Shown here: positions 13,874 to 22,092 of the stretch, piece by piece | Layout of the letters: each line of letters opens with the position of its first letter | How positions within the stretch are numbered: the first letter of the stretch is position 1 | Origin: a virus | IMG/VR virus record: IMGVR_UViG_3300019759_000001 | Location: 1 to 37,330 of that record | DNA: 37,330 bases | Reading direction: 5' to 3' (one strand) | Translations under genes and position numbers: made by a program | Notes under the pieces: generated by a model | The model's input: the letters and a program-made list of their open reading frames with translations, nothing else | The model's database searches: none | Told to the model about the DNA's origin: nothing

Positions 13874-15364
13874 ATGTTAACTGATAAAGAAGAAATAGAA
13901 CTGTTAAAATTGCTAGAAGAGGAAGAAAAGGATCGTGCTAGAAGTAATTACTATGAGTATGTTAAGTATTGCCATGAAGATTACATTTATAACAAGCATG
14001 GTGAGTTTATATCCAATACAATTGATGATGCTATAAAGAAGCGTGATTTAATGTTAAGTGGCAGTATTCCTACAGAAACACAATACATTATGCTATCCGT
14101 CCCACCAAGACATGGAAAATCTATGCATATATCAGAAACGCTACCTTCTTATGTCATGGGTAAGTATTCTAAGTTTAAAGTTATAATGACTGCTTACTCT
14201 AGTACACTGGCGCATGACTTTGCTAAATCTAATAGTAATAAGTACAAAGAAAGTAATGTATTTGGTGTAAAGGTTACATCTGATAACCAGGATAGAATGA
14301 CATTAGATAACGGTTCAGAAATGATTAAGGCTGGTATCTTAGGTGGTATTACTGGTAAGGGTGCACATTTATTAATTATAGATGATCCTATTAAAACATC
14401 TGAAGAAGCACGAAGTCAGGTCCAAAGAGATAAGATATGGAAAGAATGGGTTTCGTCTTTATCAACTAGACTAGAGATTGCACCTATTGTTATTGTTATT
14501 ATGACTAGATGGCATGAAGATGATTTGTGTGGTAGATTATTAAATCCTGAGTATGGTCAACCTTTGCCATGGAAAGTTATTAATTTACCTTTAGAAGCAG
14601 AAGATAATGATTTATTGGGTAGATTACCTGGTGAACCTCTATGGCCTGAAAGATATGGTTATGAGTTCATAGAAGTTAGGAAGAGATATCCCGAGGACTT
14701 TAACGCACTGTATCAAGGAAGGCCAGTAGCAACAGAGGGTAATATGATCAAGCGTGAATGGTTTGAGGATGATAAGAACTGGTACGTACCTACTCAATCA
14801 TTTATACAACAGATACCTATACTGGTAATGTCAGTAGATGCAACTTTCAAAGATACTTCTAAATCGGATAAGGTTTCTATACAAGTATGGGGACAGGCTA
14901 GGAATAGTTTCTATCTAGTGGATAAGATAAACGCTCGTATGGACTTTCTAGCTACGTTACAGTCTATAAGAAACTTTAAACAACAATATCCACGTATAGG
15001 AATGATATTTGTAGAAGATAAAGCCAATGGATCGGCAATAATGAATGTACTATCAAAAGAAATGACAGGGATAGTACCTGTTAATCCTCTAGGCGGTAAG
15101 GAATCAAGACTACAGTCTGTATTGCCTTATCTAGTGAGTAATGTTAAACTACCTAGGAATAAAGATTTTGTACAATCAATGCTACAAGAATGGTACGCTT
15201 TCCCTAATGGAGCGCATGATGATGATGTAGATGCAATGACACAAGCTATATCACAAATGATTTACTTCTATGGAGAGGTACAGAAGGTGAACATCACAAC
15301 ACAAGATGCTTTCTTTGGAACTAAAGAGGACGATGATAACACAATATGTGGCGATATATACTAA
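13874..15364 (+). CDS. Terminase large subunit
   Basis: A 496-residue packaging motor. The ATPase domain has a Walker-A-like VPPRHGKS (about residues 76-83) and Walker B LLIIDD (166-171). A TRWHEDDL segment follows (about 211-218). The C-terminal RNase-H-like nuclease shows VDATFKDT with Asp322, FVEDKANG with Glu381/Asp382, and HDDDVDA with acidic residues near 449-453. It cuts concatemeric DNA and pumps it into proheads. The similarity of the coat and portal to P22-type proteins fits headful packaging, which would explain the circular assembly. Length is typical. Confidence 0.95.
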   Translation: MLTDKEEIELLKLLEEEEKDRARSNYYEYVKYCHEDYIYNKHGEFISNTIDDAIKKRDLMLSGSIPTETQYIMLSVPPRHGKSMHISETLPSYVMGKYSKFKVIMTAYSSTLAHDFAKSNSNKYKESNVFGVKVTSDNQDRMTLDNGSEMIKAGILGGITGKGAHLLIIDDPIKTSEEARSQVQRDKIWKEWVSSLSTRLEIAPIVIVIMTRWHEDDLCGRLLNPEYGQPLPWKVINLPLEAEDNDLLGRLPGEPLWPERYGYEFIEVRKRYPEDFNALYQGRPVATEGNMIKREWFEDDKNWYVPTQSFIQQIPILVMSVDATFKDTSKSDKVSIQVWGQARNSFYLVDKINARMDFLATLQSIRNFKQQYPRIGMIFVEDKANGSAIMNVLSKEMTGIVPVNPLGGKESRLQSVLPYLVSNVKLPRNKDFVQSMLQEWYAFPNGAHDDDVDAMTQAISQMIYFYGEVQKVNITTQDAFFGTKEDDDNTICGDIY

Positions 15365-15373
15365 GGAGGTTTT

Positions 15374-15553
15374 ATGTTATACGTATTAACAACGGTAAAC
15401 ATTATGTTTTTATTACTACTCGGCACTTTTGTAGCTTACTCAATTGCAAAAGGTCAAGTAATGATAGTGCAGAAACAAGTATTAGACAAAGAAACATCTA
15501 TGAAGCTTGCCAAAGTAATGGAAGAACAAATGAAACAAGGGGGTGAATACTAG
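15374..15553 (+). CDS. Small membrane protein before portal
   Basis: A 59-residue protein from ATG 15374, with AAGGAGG 5 bases upstream. One transmembrane helix (about residues 9-25) is followed by a charged helix (QVLDKETSMKLAKVMEEQMKQ). Its TAG shares a base with the GTG start of the portal gene. A membrane-anchored protein in the packaging cluster is unusual; function unknown. Confidence 0.65.
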   Translation: MLYVLTTVNIMFLLLLGTFVAYSIAKGQVMIVQKQVLDKETSMKLAKVMEEQMKQGGEY

Positions 15554-17247
15554 TGGAGAAGGAAAAGAAACAACTTGATCCTATGGCAGAATTTAAAGAA
15601 CTACAAGATGCCAGGAATTACAAGACGAGTAACAACCTATTTGAAATCGCAAGGGTAAACGAAGAACAATATTCAAGTATACAATGGAATGGTGTAAACT
15701 CTAAGAACCTTAGGCAAACTACATACAACTTTCTAGGTCAGATAGTAGATGTTAAGGCTGCTTCTATATTAGCTAACGAGTTAACTATCCAACGATCAGT
15801 GGACTCTATGGACGAAGAAGACGAAGGAATACAAAAGGCAGTAAAAGCATTTAACTTGGCAGATAAGAAGAATTGGGAACGTCTAAAGCTAGATGCAATG
15901 AATGAACAAGTTGTATTAGATGGTGCATTACAAGGTATAGGGATATCTTATTGGTATTGGGATGATGACATTGTAAATGGTAATACATTCAAGACTAAAG
16001 GCGATATTAATGGTCAGTTAGTTGATATGGTAGACTTATACGTTGCTAATCCTGGTGAAATAGATATACAAAAGCAAATATGGAACAAGTTAACTATTAG
16101 AATGACAGTTAAAGAGTTAAAACAATTAGCTAAGAGCAAGAATGTACCACAAGATCAAATAGATATGATTACTTCTGATGAAGAGGAAAGAACTTATGCA
16201 GCCTTTGAGAAAACAGATACAGAGCAAGACAACAACAAAGGTAAAGATAAGTTAGCAACATTAGTAGTAAACTTAGAAAAACGTAATGGTACTATATGGT
16301 CAGGTCTAAGCACGAAGAATGTAACTATTGAAGAATGGAAAGATACAGAATTAACTAGATATCCATTAGCAGTATTTACTTACAAGCCTAGAAAGAGATT
16401 TATCTATGGTGAAGCAGAGTTTACTAGATACATTGAGAATCAAAGAGTAGTTAACATTCAACAAGCTGCAAGACATAAGCATGCATTAATGTTGGCTATA
16501 CCTAAAGTGTTGTACAATAAGAACATGTTAGGATCATTCTCTTCTGCTATTGGTGGTGTTAATCCAGTAAACGTAGCACCACAAACACAATTAGGTAATG
16601 CTATGATGTTTGTACAACCTGCAGCAATGACAATGGATGTTGATAAATCGATAGATGAAGGCATAGAACGTACACAAACTTTAGCCGGTGTTAATCAAAA
16701 CTTACTAGGAGCAGCTAGACCTGAGAACGCAGCAGCATTATTAACACAAATTAAGCAATCCAACATACCTATTGAGTCTTACAGACGTAGATTATACAAC
16801 TACTTAGAAGATGTAGCCTTGATATGGGAAGACTTCTACAAGACTAAATACAACATTACTAGACGTATGATTGACAAAGAAGCAGAAAATGAAGACGATA
16901 AAATGGTAGAGTTTGTAGGTACTGACTATAAAGACATGAACTTCGGTACTAGAATAGATGTAGGTGCATCTACTCAATGGTCGGAAATTACATCTACTCA
17001 ATTCTTAATGGACTTCTGGGATAGACAAATCATTACTAATCCTAATGATATACTTAAACGTGTACCTAGTGATCTTATCAAAGATTTAGATGGATTGATT
17101 CAAGAGAATGAAGATGACCAACTGTTACAACAATTCATGGGTATGTTTATTCAATCACAACCACCTGAAGTACAACAACAGTTTGCACAGATGGATCCTG
17201 AACAACAGAAACAATTCATAATTGAAAAGATGGGAGGTGCGCAATAA
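15553..17247 (+). CDS. Portal protein (P22-like type)
   Basis: A 564-residue protein. The GTG start overlaps the previous stop by one base, with AAGGGGGTGA upstream. Features of the P22-like portal family are the N-terminal wing, the VVNIQQAARHKHALM helix (about 298-312), the stretch GVNQNLLGAARPENAAALLTQ (about 377-397), and a Q-rich C-terminal end resembling a portal barrel. Portals form the dodecameric ring through which DNA enters and leaves. Position after the large terminase and before scaffold and coat fits. The family assignment is by recalled pattern. Confidence 0.88.
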   Translation: MEKEKKQLDPMAEFKELQDARNYKTSNNLFEIARVNEEQYSSIQWNGVNSKNLRQTTYNFLGQIVDVKAASILANELTIQRSVDSMDEEDEGIQKAVKAFNLADKKNWERLKLDAMNEQVVLDGALQGIGISYWYWDDDIVNGNTFKTKGDINGQLVDMVDLYVANPGEIDIQKQIWNKLTIRMTVKELKQLAKSKNVPQDQIDMITSDEEERTYAAFEKTDTEQDNNKGKDKLATLVVNLEKRNGTIWSGLSTKNVTIEEWKDTELTRYPLAVFTYKPRKRFIYGEAEFTRYIENQRVVNIQQAARHKHALMLAIPKVLYNKNMLGSFSSAIGGVNPVNVAPQTQLGNAMMFVQPAAMTMDVDKSIDEGIERTQTLAGVNQNLLGAARPENAAALLTQIKQSNIPIESYRRRLYNYLEDVALIWEDFYKTKYNITRRMIDKEAENEDDKMVEFVGTDYKDMNFGTRIDVGASTQWSEITSTQFLMDFWDRQIITNPNDILKRVPSDLIKDLDGLIQENEDDQLLQQFMGMFIQSQPPEVQQQFAQMDPEQQKQFIIEKMGGAQ

Positions 17248-17444
17248 TGAAATGTGAATACTGTGAGCAAGATTTAAGAGTATCAAAGACTTATATGGAA
17301 TCTCCCAAAGATACAGAAACAGTTACATGTGTACAGAAATTAGTATGTGTTAACCCAGATTGTGAGATATACGCTGGAAAAGACTTAAGTAACCCTAAAA
17401 ACATTGCTAGAACTTTAAGAACTGCTATGGCACAGGAGGTTTAG
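17247..17444 (+). CDS. Zinc-ribbon protein in the head cluster
   Basis: A 65-residue protein with CEYC (residues 3-6) and CVNPDC (about 34-39), plus another cysteine at about residue 29. ATG 17247 overlaps the portal stop by one base, so it is co-translated with the portal. Zinc ribbons of this sort recur in phage head operons. Function unknown. Confidence 0.7.
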   Translation: MKCEYCEQDLRVSKTYMESPKDTETVTCVQKLVCVNPDCEIYAGKDLSNPKNIARTLRTAMAQEV

Positions 17445-17603
17445 ATGGAATATCAAGGTAAGAAGATATGTGGTATTAAAATCATAGATGAATCTAATGG
17501 TAATAAAGTGATTGTTAGCATGTGTGATGCTAAGACAGAAACTACAAATGGTTATAAAATAGTGATTGATCCATACTCTGAAGAAGTAAAAGCAAACGAT
17601 TAA
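17445..17603 (+). CDS. Small protein, unknown function
   Basis: A 52-residue protein of alternating strands (KKICGIKIIDESNGNKVIVSM and later KIVIDP), probably a small beta-rich domain. ATG 17445 directly follows the previous stop and has AGGAGG upstream. Not recognised. Confidence 0.65.
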   Translation: MEYQGKKICGIKIIDESNGNKVIVSMCDAKTETTNGYKIVIDPYSEEVKAND

Positions 17604-17613
17604 TACTGAATAT

Positions 17614-17642
17614 TTGATAAAGTTTGTGTTTTATAGTATAAT
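17614..17642 (+). promoter_or_regulatory. Internal promoter in the head region
   Basis: TTGATA (17614-17619), a 17-bp spacer and perfect TATAAT (17637-17642). It starts a short unit of two genes that ends at the terminator 17980-18015, or serves as an extra promoter reading into the capsid genes. Confidence 0.8.
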
Positions 17643-17654
17643 GTGAGGTGAGAA

Positions 17655-17855
17655 ATGAAGAAATATATAGCTATTAAGGAAATATACGAAAAAGTCTCTG
17701 AAGAAGAGTACAACCGTATTAATCCATATCAACGCATGAGGGAAAATATACTAGCAAAGTACCCTAATGCTAAGATACATCATACAGAAACGATTATAGA
17801 GCCATTTGGTAAGCATTTAGTACCAATATTAGCGATGTATTATGAGGTGGCTTAA
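17655..17855 (+). CDS. Unknown protein, 66 residues
   Basis: Mixed helix and strand; the middle reads INPYQRMRENILAKYPNAKIHH. Immediately behind the promoter at 17614, with a GTGAGGTGA SD. Its stop overlaps the next ATG by one base. Not recognised. Confidence 0.7.
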   Translation: MKKYIAIKEIYEKVSEEEYNRINPYQRMRENILAKYPNAKIHHTETIIEPFGKHLVPILAMYYEVA

Positions 17856-17968
17856 TGAAAGAATTAAGATGTAAGAAGTGCAAGAAACTAATAGCTAAAA
17901 CAGATGCTAAAGGTGTGGTAGAAATAAAATGTAAATGTGGTTATTACAACAAAATAGAATTACATTAG
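17855..17968 (+). CDS. Com-like zinc-ribbon protein
   Basis: A 37-residue protein. RCKKC (residues 5-9), then KLIAKTDAKGVVEIKC and CKCGYYN, closely follow the layout of phage Mu Com (RCxxCxKLL.KA.....EI.C.RC). Com is a zinc protein that binds mom mRNA and opens its start site. This copy keeps the N-terminal zinc core and lacks the longer Com tail. It lies alone with the 66-residue gene between a promoter and a strong terminator, far from the methyltransferase. RNA binding is inferred, not shown. Confidence 0.65.
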   Translation: MKELRCKKCKKLIAKTDAKGVVEIKCKCGYYNKIELH

Positions 17969-17979
17969 AGAGTGCCTAG

Positions 17980-18015
17980 AGCGCCATTACTTAATTGTAG
18001 TGGCGCTTTATATAT
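17980..18015 (+). terminator. Strong rho-independent terminator
   Basis: An 11-bp stem, AGCGCCATTAC (17980-17990) with GTAGTGGCGCT (17997-18007; one G-U), loop TTAATT, followed by TTATATAT. It separates the Com-like unit from the scaffold and coat genes. Confidence 0.85.
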
Positions 18016-18018
18016 TAT

Positions 18019-18038
18019 ATAGCCTAACCCAAGGCTAT
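18019..18038 (+). promoter_or_regulatory. Hairpin in the scaffold-coat leader
   Basis: ATAGCC (18019-18024) pairs with GGCTAT (18033-18038) around an 8-base loop. There is no T-run, so it is not a terminator. It lies about 30 bases before the scaffold start and could stabilise the mRNA or limit read-through. Confidence 0.4.
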
Positions 18039-18067
18039 CAAGCAAGTTAGAAAGGAGTCATAGCCCA

Positions 18068-18907
18068 ATGACTGAAGAAATGATGCAAGAAGAAGTAGTA
18101 GAAGAAACTGTAGATGAAACAACAGAGGAAGAAGTTAACCCAACTGATACCGAAGAAGTGGAAAATACAGAAACAGAGGAAACCCAAGAAGAAGAACCTT
18201 TCGACTGGAAATCCTTGGAGCTTAAACACTTGGACGAAGTTAAACAATTAGGAGAGTACACACCTGAAGATGCTGCAAGTATGTTTAGAAAAGGTATCGA
18301 CTACGATCGTAAAGTGTCTAAGTATGAAGAAAAGCTTAACGCACCACACTATAAATGGGTAGACGAGTACATGAAATCAAACGGTTTCACTGATGGTACT
18401 GATTTTGTAAAAGCTATCCAGGTTAATGATAAGAAATCTTCTTTAATGGAAAAAGGTATGTCAGAAGAAGATGCACAAGCAGAAGCCGAAGAGTATGTAA
18501 ATAAAACATTTGGTCAGAAAACAGACCAAAAGACAAAAGAGATAGATGGTTTCTTAAAATGGCATCAAGGCAAAGTAGATAGTGGTAAATTTAATGAATC
18601 GTTAAACGTTGACAGTATACCAAAGCAAGTAATCGAAGCATACGAAAAAGGTGAAAATATTAAAGAAGCGTACATGGATTACTTACTAGATGATATCAAA
18701 GTATCAACAGAACAAGAGACAATTAAGAAGATCACTAAGAACAAGGAAACATCTACAGGTAAACTTAAGCCTAATGCAGCTACAGAAACAAAGCTATCAT
18801 CAAAACAAATAGAAGATAAAATTAATTCATTATCAAGTAGTGCTGAAAAGCAAAGATGGATTAAAAACAATATGGAAATGATTGAAAAATCAGGATATTT
18901 TAATTAG
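18068..18907 (+). CDS. Scaffolding / head assembly protein
   Basis: A 279-residue protein. The first 45 residues are extremely acidic (runs of E, T and D), then helical charged sequence, and the C-terminus has a basic segment (KITKNKETSTGKLKP) and a terminal helix. High charge, coiled helices and the place directly before the coat gene are the hallmarks of phage scaffold proteins, which shape the prohead and leave before packaging. No protease signature seen. AAAGGAG lies upstream. Confidence 0.8.
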   Translation: MTEEMMQEEVVEETVDETTEEEVNPTDTEEVENTETEETQEEEPFDWKSLELKHLDEVKQLGEYTPEDAASMFRKGIDYDRKVSKYEEKLNAPHYKWVDEYMKSNGFTDGTDFVKAIQVNDKKSSLMEKGMSEEDAQAEAEEYVNKTFGQKTDQKTKEIDGFLKWHQGKVDSGKFNESLNVDSIPKQVIEAYEKGENIKEAYMDYLLDDIKVSTEQETIKKITKNKETSTGKLKPNAATETKLSSKQIEDKINSLSSSAEKQRWIKNNMEMIEKSGYFN

Positions 18908-18916
18908 GAGGACATT

Positions 18917-19765
18917 ATGTCAGTAAAAAACTTTATACCTGAACTGTGGTCAAATAAGATTTTAAAGGAATTAGACAAGAAACACGTATTAGTAAAGAAT
19001 TGTACAACTAACTGGTCAGGACAAATCACAGGCGTTGGATCAAAAGTTAAGATTAACTCTATTAACGAACCAACTATTGGTGATTATGTACCTAACTCAA
19101 CAGTAATCACACCTGAAGAGTTAAACGATGAATCAAGATGGTTAGAAATTACTCAATCTAAGTATTTTGCTTTCTACATTGATGATGTTGATGAAAAACA
19201 AACTACTGGTGGAGTATTACAAGAAGGTATTAGAAAAGCAATCGTTGCATTAAAGAACGCTTCAGAAGCTTTCGTAGCTGGTAAATACACAGAAGCTGGC
19301 AACACAGTTACACAAGGTGCTTTAACTTCGGGTAATGTATTATCTACATTGATGAAAGCTAAGACTATCCTTATGGCTAATAACTTAGACGATGGCGAAA
19401 TGTGTCTAGAAGTATCACCTTACGTATTAAACAAGATGATCTTAGCAGATATCGTTTACACTGATACAGGTAAAACTATTGCTTCAGGTAAAATTGGTAA
19501 CTCAATGCAATTAGGAATGATGGTTTATATGTCAAACAACTTAGTTGGTACAGGTACAGACCCTGACTCGGCACAAACTTATTGCTTAATGAGAAGTAAA
19601 GAAGCAGTTGCTTATGCTGAACAAATTATGAAAACTGAGAAGTACAGACCAGAATCTGCTTTCTCTGATGCAGTTAAAGGTTTACATGTATACGGTGCTA
19701 AAGTAATCAAGCCTAGAGAACTTGTTACAATTAATGCTACTTGTGCTGCTGAAACAACAATTTAG
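18917..19765 (+). CDS. Major capsid protein (P22 coat-like)
   Basis: A 282-residue protein beginning VKNFIPELWSNKILKELDKK, then GVGSKVKINSINEPTIGDY and YFAFYIDDVDEKQT, the usual N-arm and early core of the P22 gp5-type HK97-fold coat proteins in Bacillota phages. Later parts (DDGEMCLEVSPYVLNKMI and the alanine-rich GIRKAIVALKNASEAFVAGK) match the helical spine. It is shorter than P22 coat, probably lacking its inserted I-domain. AGGAGG precedes the ATG. It follows scaffold directly. Confidence 0.9.
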   Translation: MSVKNFIPELWSNKILKELDKKHVLVKNCTTNWSGQITGVGSKVKINSINEPTIGDYVPNSTVITPEELNDESRWLEITQSKYFAFYIDDVDEKQTTGGVLQEGIRKAIVALKNASEAFVAGKYTEAGNTVTQGALTSGNVLSTLMKAKTILMANNLDDGEMCLEVSPYVLNKMILADIVYTDTGKTIASGKIGNSMQLGMMVYMSNNLVGTGTDPDSAQTYCLMRSKEAVAYAEQIMKTEKYRPESAFSDAVKGLHVYGAKVIKPRELVTINATCAAETTI

Positions 19766-19797
19766 GACGTAATTTATAATACTAGGAGGTATTAATA

Positions 19798-20175
19798 ATG
19801 GCTGATTTAGTAAAAGTGCAACAACTTAGAAATGATGGCGCAGTATGGTTAAAGACTGCTGGTGCTGCTTCACAAACAATGGTTTATGATCGTAGTGATG
19901 ATATGATTATCTTATTAGTAGAAAACGGAGATGCTGCAGCTTGTAGAATCAAAGTAGCTGCTAATGGATTCGGTGCTGGTTTCACTGATTTAGACGTAGA
20001 TATTGCAGCTGGTGAGTTTGCAGTAATCGGACCTTTAGAGTCAAATAGATTCAAAGATCCTGCAACTCAGAAAGTTACATTTGAAATCTTAGATCAAGAT
20101 AATACCGCTTTTAGTGGTACAGTAACAAACGTATTGTTAACTCAATTAAATGCACCAATTTCATTAACAAACTAA
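19798..20175 (+). CDS. Probable capsid decoration protein
   Basis: A 125-residue, beta-rich, alanine-rich protein with a repeated strand-turn pattern (LVENGDAAACRIKVAANGFGAG, DIAAGEFAVIGP, FSGTVTNVLLTQL). It follows the coat gene with its own AGGAGG and is followed by a terminator, so it is the last gene of the coat unit. This place and fold type suit a head decoration or cement protein. Inferred, not proven. Confidence 0.6.
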   Translation: MADLVKVQQLRNDGAVWLKTAGAASQTMVYDRSDDMIILLVENGDAAACRIKVAANGFGAGFTDLDVDIAAGEFAVIGPLESNRFKDPATQKVTFEILDQDNTAFSGTVTNVLLTQLNAPISLTN

Positions 20176-20185
20176 TAACACTAAG

Positions 20186-20216
20186 AGAGGTGGGGGTTAA
20201 ACCTCTACCTCTTTTT
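20186..20216 (+). terminator. Rho-independent terminator after coat unit
   Basis: An 11-bp stem, AGAGGTGGGGG (20186-20196) with CCTCTACCTCT (20202-20212; two G-U), loop TTAAA, and a T-run. It would lower transcription of the tail genes relative to the coat. Confidence 0.9.
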
Positions 20217-20231
20217 ATTTTAGGAGGAAAT

Positions 20232-20534
20232 ATGATTTTAAAGACTAAAGTACCTGGTAGAGTGGTACAACGTAGAGTAAGAAAAAATGGTGGTGGGTTC
20301 ACTGTTAAACCTTGGTTCAGATTCGACGAGAATGGACTAGCAGAAATAGATGAAAGTAAGTTAACTAAAGCTGATATTATCAAATTAACATCTAAGTTTG
20401 AGGTAGTAGAAGAAGTAGTTAAAGAATATAAAGATATGTCTTACCAAGAATTACAAGTAGCTTACGCAGAGAAAACAGGTAAGAGTGCGGTAGGCATGAG
20501 AAAAAAAGATTTATTAAAAGAATTGGAGGGTTAA
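20232..20534 (+). CDS. Small protein with HeH-like C-terminus
   Basis: A 100-residue protein from ATG 20232 (TAGGAGGAAAT upstream decides it). A basic N-terminus (VVQRRVRKNGGGFTVKPWFRF) is followed by a helical C-terminal segment reading MSYQELQVAYAEKTGKSAVG and MRKKDLLKELEG, like a helix-extended-helix (HeH/Rho-N) motif. Such domains occur at the ends of phage head-completion proteins. Position after coat suggests head-tail joining, but no family is certain. Confidence 0.65.
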   Translation: MILKTKVPGRVVQRRVRKNGGGFTVKPWFRFDENGLAEIDESKLTKADIIKLTSKFEVVEEVVKEYKDMSYQELQVAYAEKTGKSAVGMRKKDLLKELEG

Positions 20535-20535
20535 T

Positions 20536-20691
20536 ATGGCTAATATGAATTTAACCAACGATAATAGTTTTGATGTGTACTTATCTACAGATACAAAACC
20601 GACAACAGGAGTTCCCAACAAAAGAGTAGCCTTAGAAATAGATACTGCAACATGGTATGTGTTTTGGGAAGGCACTTGGTACGCTCAATAG
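20536..20691 (+). CDS. Small beta-rich protein
   Basis: A 51-residue protein from ATG 20536 with GGAGGG upstream. Aromatic end (WYVFWEGTWYAQ). It lies between the HeH-like protein and the LamG protein. Not recognised. Confidence 0.6.
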   Translation: MANMNLTNDNSFDVYLSTDTKPTTGVPNKRVALEIDTATWYVFWEGTWYAQ

Positions 20692-20700
20692 GGGGTATTT

Positions 20701-21801
20701 ATGGGATTTAAAAATGCGGGTTTCCCTAAGTTTGGGTTTAACCCTATAGGATTTAAACAAAGTATAGGTGGTTTCGCTTCGCTAGTAAAAGCAGCGGGTG
20801 GAGTATTATACCTAGATGCACGTAAAGCAGATGGTTCAGGACCATTAACAGGGAATGATAGTCCTTTTGTGGACTTGGCTAATAAGATAGGTAAGAATTT
20901 AGTAGGTAGTATTGAACAAGGAGATATAGGAATCAGTGGACAGGAAATAACTTCTTCTGTTTATGTAAGACCTGTAGATTACATTGAGGTTTTATCATCA
21001 ACACAGTATAAATTATCTTCATCAAAAGGTACAGCTAATTGCAGAGTGGCTTATTATGATTCTGATAAAATTTTTATTTCTGTAGAATCGAATGGAGTAG
21101 ATGATTTAAACACACCATCGAACTGTAAATTTGTAAGGTTTAGAACACCTAGTACAGATTTGAATGTAGGTATTCAATTAGAAAAAGGTTCTGTTGCAAC
21201 ATCATACGAACCACACACTCGTAACGATGGATCCTTAACCAACTTCGCAGGTACAGGCACATCAGGTTGGCAAGTGACCCCTAACGTACTCCGTTTTGAC
21301 GGTGTAGACGACTTTGTAGCATTTGCAGATACTGCAAGCTTGGATATAACTAATGCACCGTTGGCTATAGGGGTGACGATAAAAGCAAATAGTCAAGACG
21401 AATATATAGTAAGCAGGAATTTAAGCGGAACAACAACCGACCACCAATATGGATTTTTAACACAAACGAACGCAATACGATTTATAATAGGTGGAACGAG
21501 CAAACAAGAAGTTTTACCGCAAAGTGGATATATTAACATAGTTGGGTGTTGGGACGGAGAAAATATGACGCTTTATATTAACGGAACTTTAATAGGGTTG
21601 CCTGTTCCTAAAACGGGGCCGATAACAAGTAAACCTAATACACAAGTAGGAGCGAGAAGCAGTTCTGTTGACGGACTATCAAAAACGGCGTTTTTTGGTG
21701 GAGACATAGCCACAGTAACAATCTACACAGGTTCAGACATTAAAAAGATACTTAAAGCAGAAGCTAAAATATCTGCTGAATACTTAGCACTTAACCCATA
21801 G
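20701..21801 (+). CDS. LamG/lectin-domain virion protein
   Basis: A 366-residue protein. N-terminal repeats of GF-P/GF (residues 1-25) precede a jelly-roll-like domain (about 60-170) ending GIQLEKGSVATSYEPH, a phrase common in carbohydrate-binding virion modules. A LamG-type (concanavalin-like) domain follows (about 195-345) with LRFDGVDDFV and GCWDGENMTLYINGTLIG. Such domains bind sugars. It sits between the coat and connector genes rather than with the fibre, so it may decorate the head or the tail base. Codon use in the LamG part is richer in G and C than its neighbours. Confidence 0.75.
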   Translation: MGFKNAGFPKFGFNPIGFKQSIGGFASLVKAAGGVLYLDARKADGSGPLTGNDSPFVDLANKIGKNLVGSIEQGDIGISGQEITSSVYVRPVDYIEVLSSTQYKLSSSKGTANCRVAYYDSDKIFISVESNGVDDLNTPSNCKFVRFRTPSTDLNVGIQLEKGSVATSYEPHTRNDGSLTNFAGTGTSGWQVTPNVLRFDGVDDFVAFADTASLDITNAPLAIGVTIKANSQDEYIVSRNLSGTTTDHQYGFLTQTNAIRFIIGGTSKQEVLPQSGYINIVGCWDGENMTLYINGTLIGLPVPKTGPITSKPNTQVGARSSSVDGLSKTAFFGGDIATVTIYTGSDIKKILKAEAKISAEYLALNP

Positions 21802-21809
21802 GAGGTAAT

Positions 21810-22091
21810 ATGAGTCATACAGAAATGTGGCAAGTGGCAGAGCGTTCTGTCTATGAAGCCAATGGAATTGATGTAACAACAGAAAGAGAGTTAACACAAG
21901 CTAATAAACTGTATACTTCTGCTTCTGATGGAACTAGTAGAGATATACAGATAAACACAGGTATGGTAATTAGACATTACTACCTTTTAAACGGTCATAC
22001 GCCTGATGTATGGGGTGTAGAGTTACTAAGACCTATATTTGGTACAGATATGGCTATTATTTTAGCTAACGAACCTTCGGAGGAGGTGTAA
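21810..22091 (+). CDS. Unknown virion-region protein, 93 residues
   Basis: A mixed alpha/beta protein (WQVAERSVYEANGIDV, RDIQINTGMVIRHYYLLNGHTPDVWG). TAGGAGG precedes the ATG. It sits between the LamG protein and the 274-residue virion protein. Not recognised. Confidence 0.65.
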   Translation: MSHTEMWQVAERSVYEANGIDVTTERELTQANKLYTSASDGTSRDIQINTGMVIRHYYLLNGHTPDVWGVELLRPIFGTDMAIILANEPSEEV

Positions 22092-22092
22092 C

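Noticed and set aside
15346-15546. A 66-residue + frame after the large terminase
   Set aside because: The overlapping frame from ATG 15374 has a strong SD, a sensible membrane helix and a perfect junction with the portal, so this one is a shadow.
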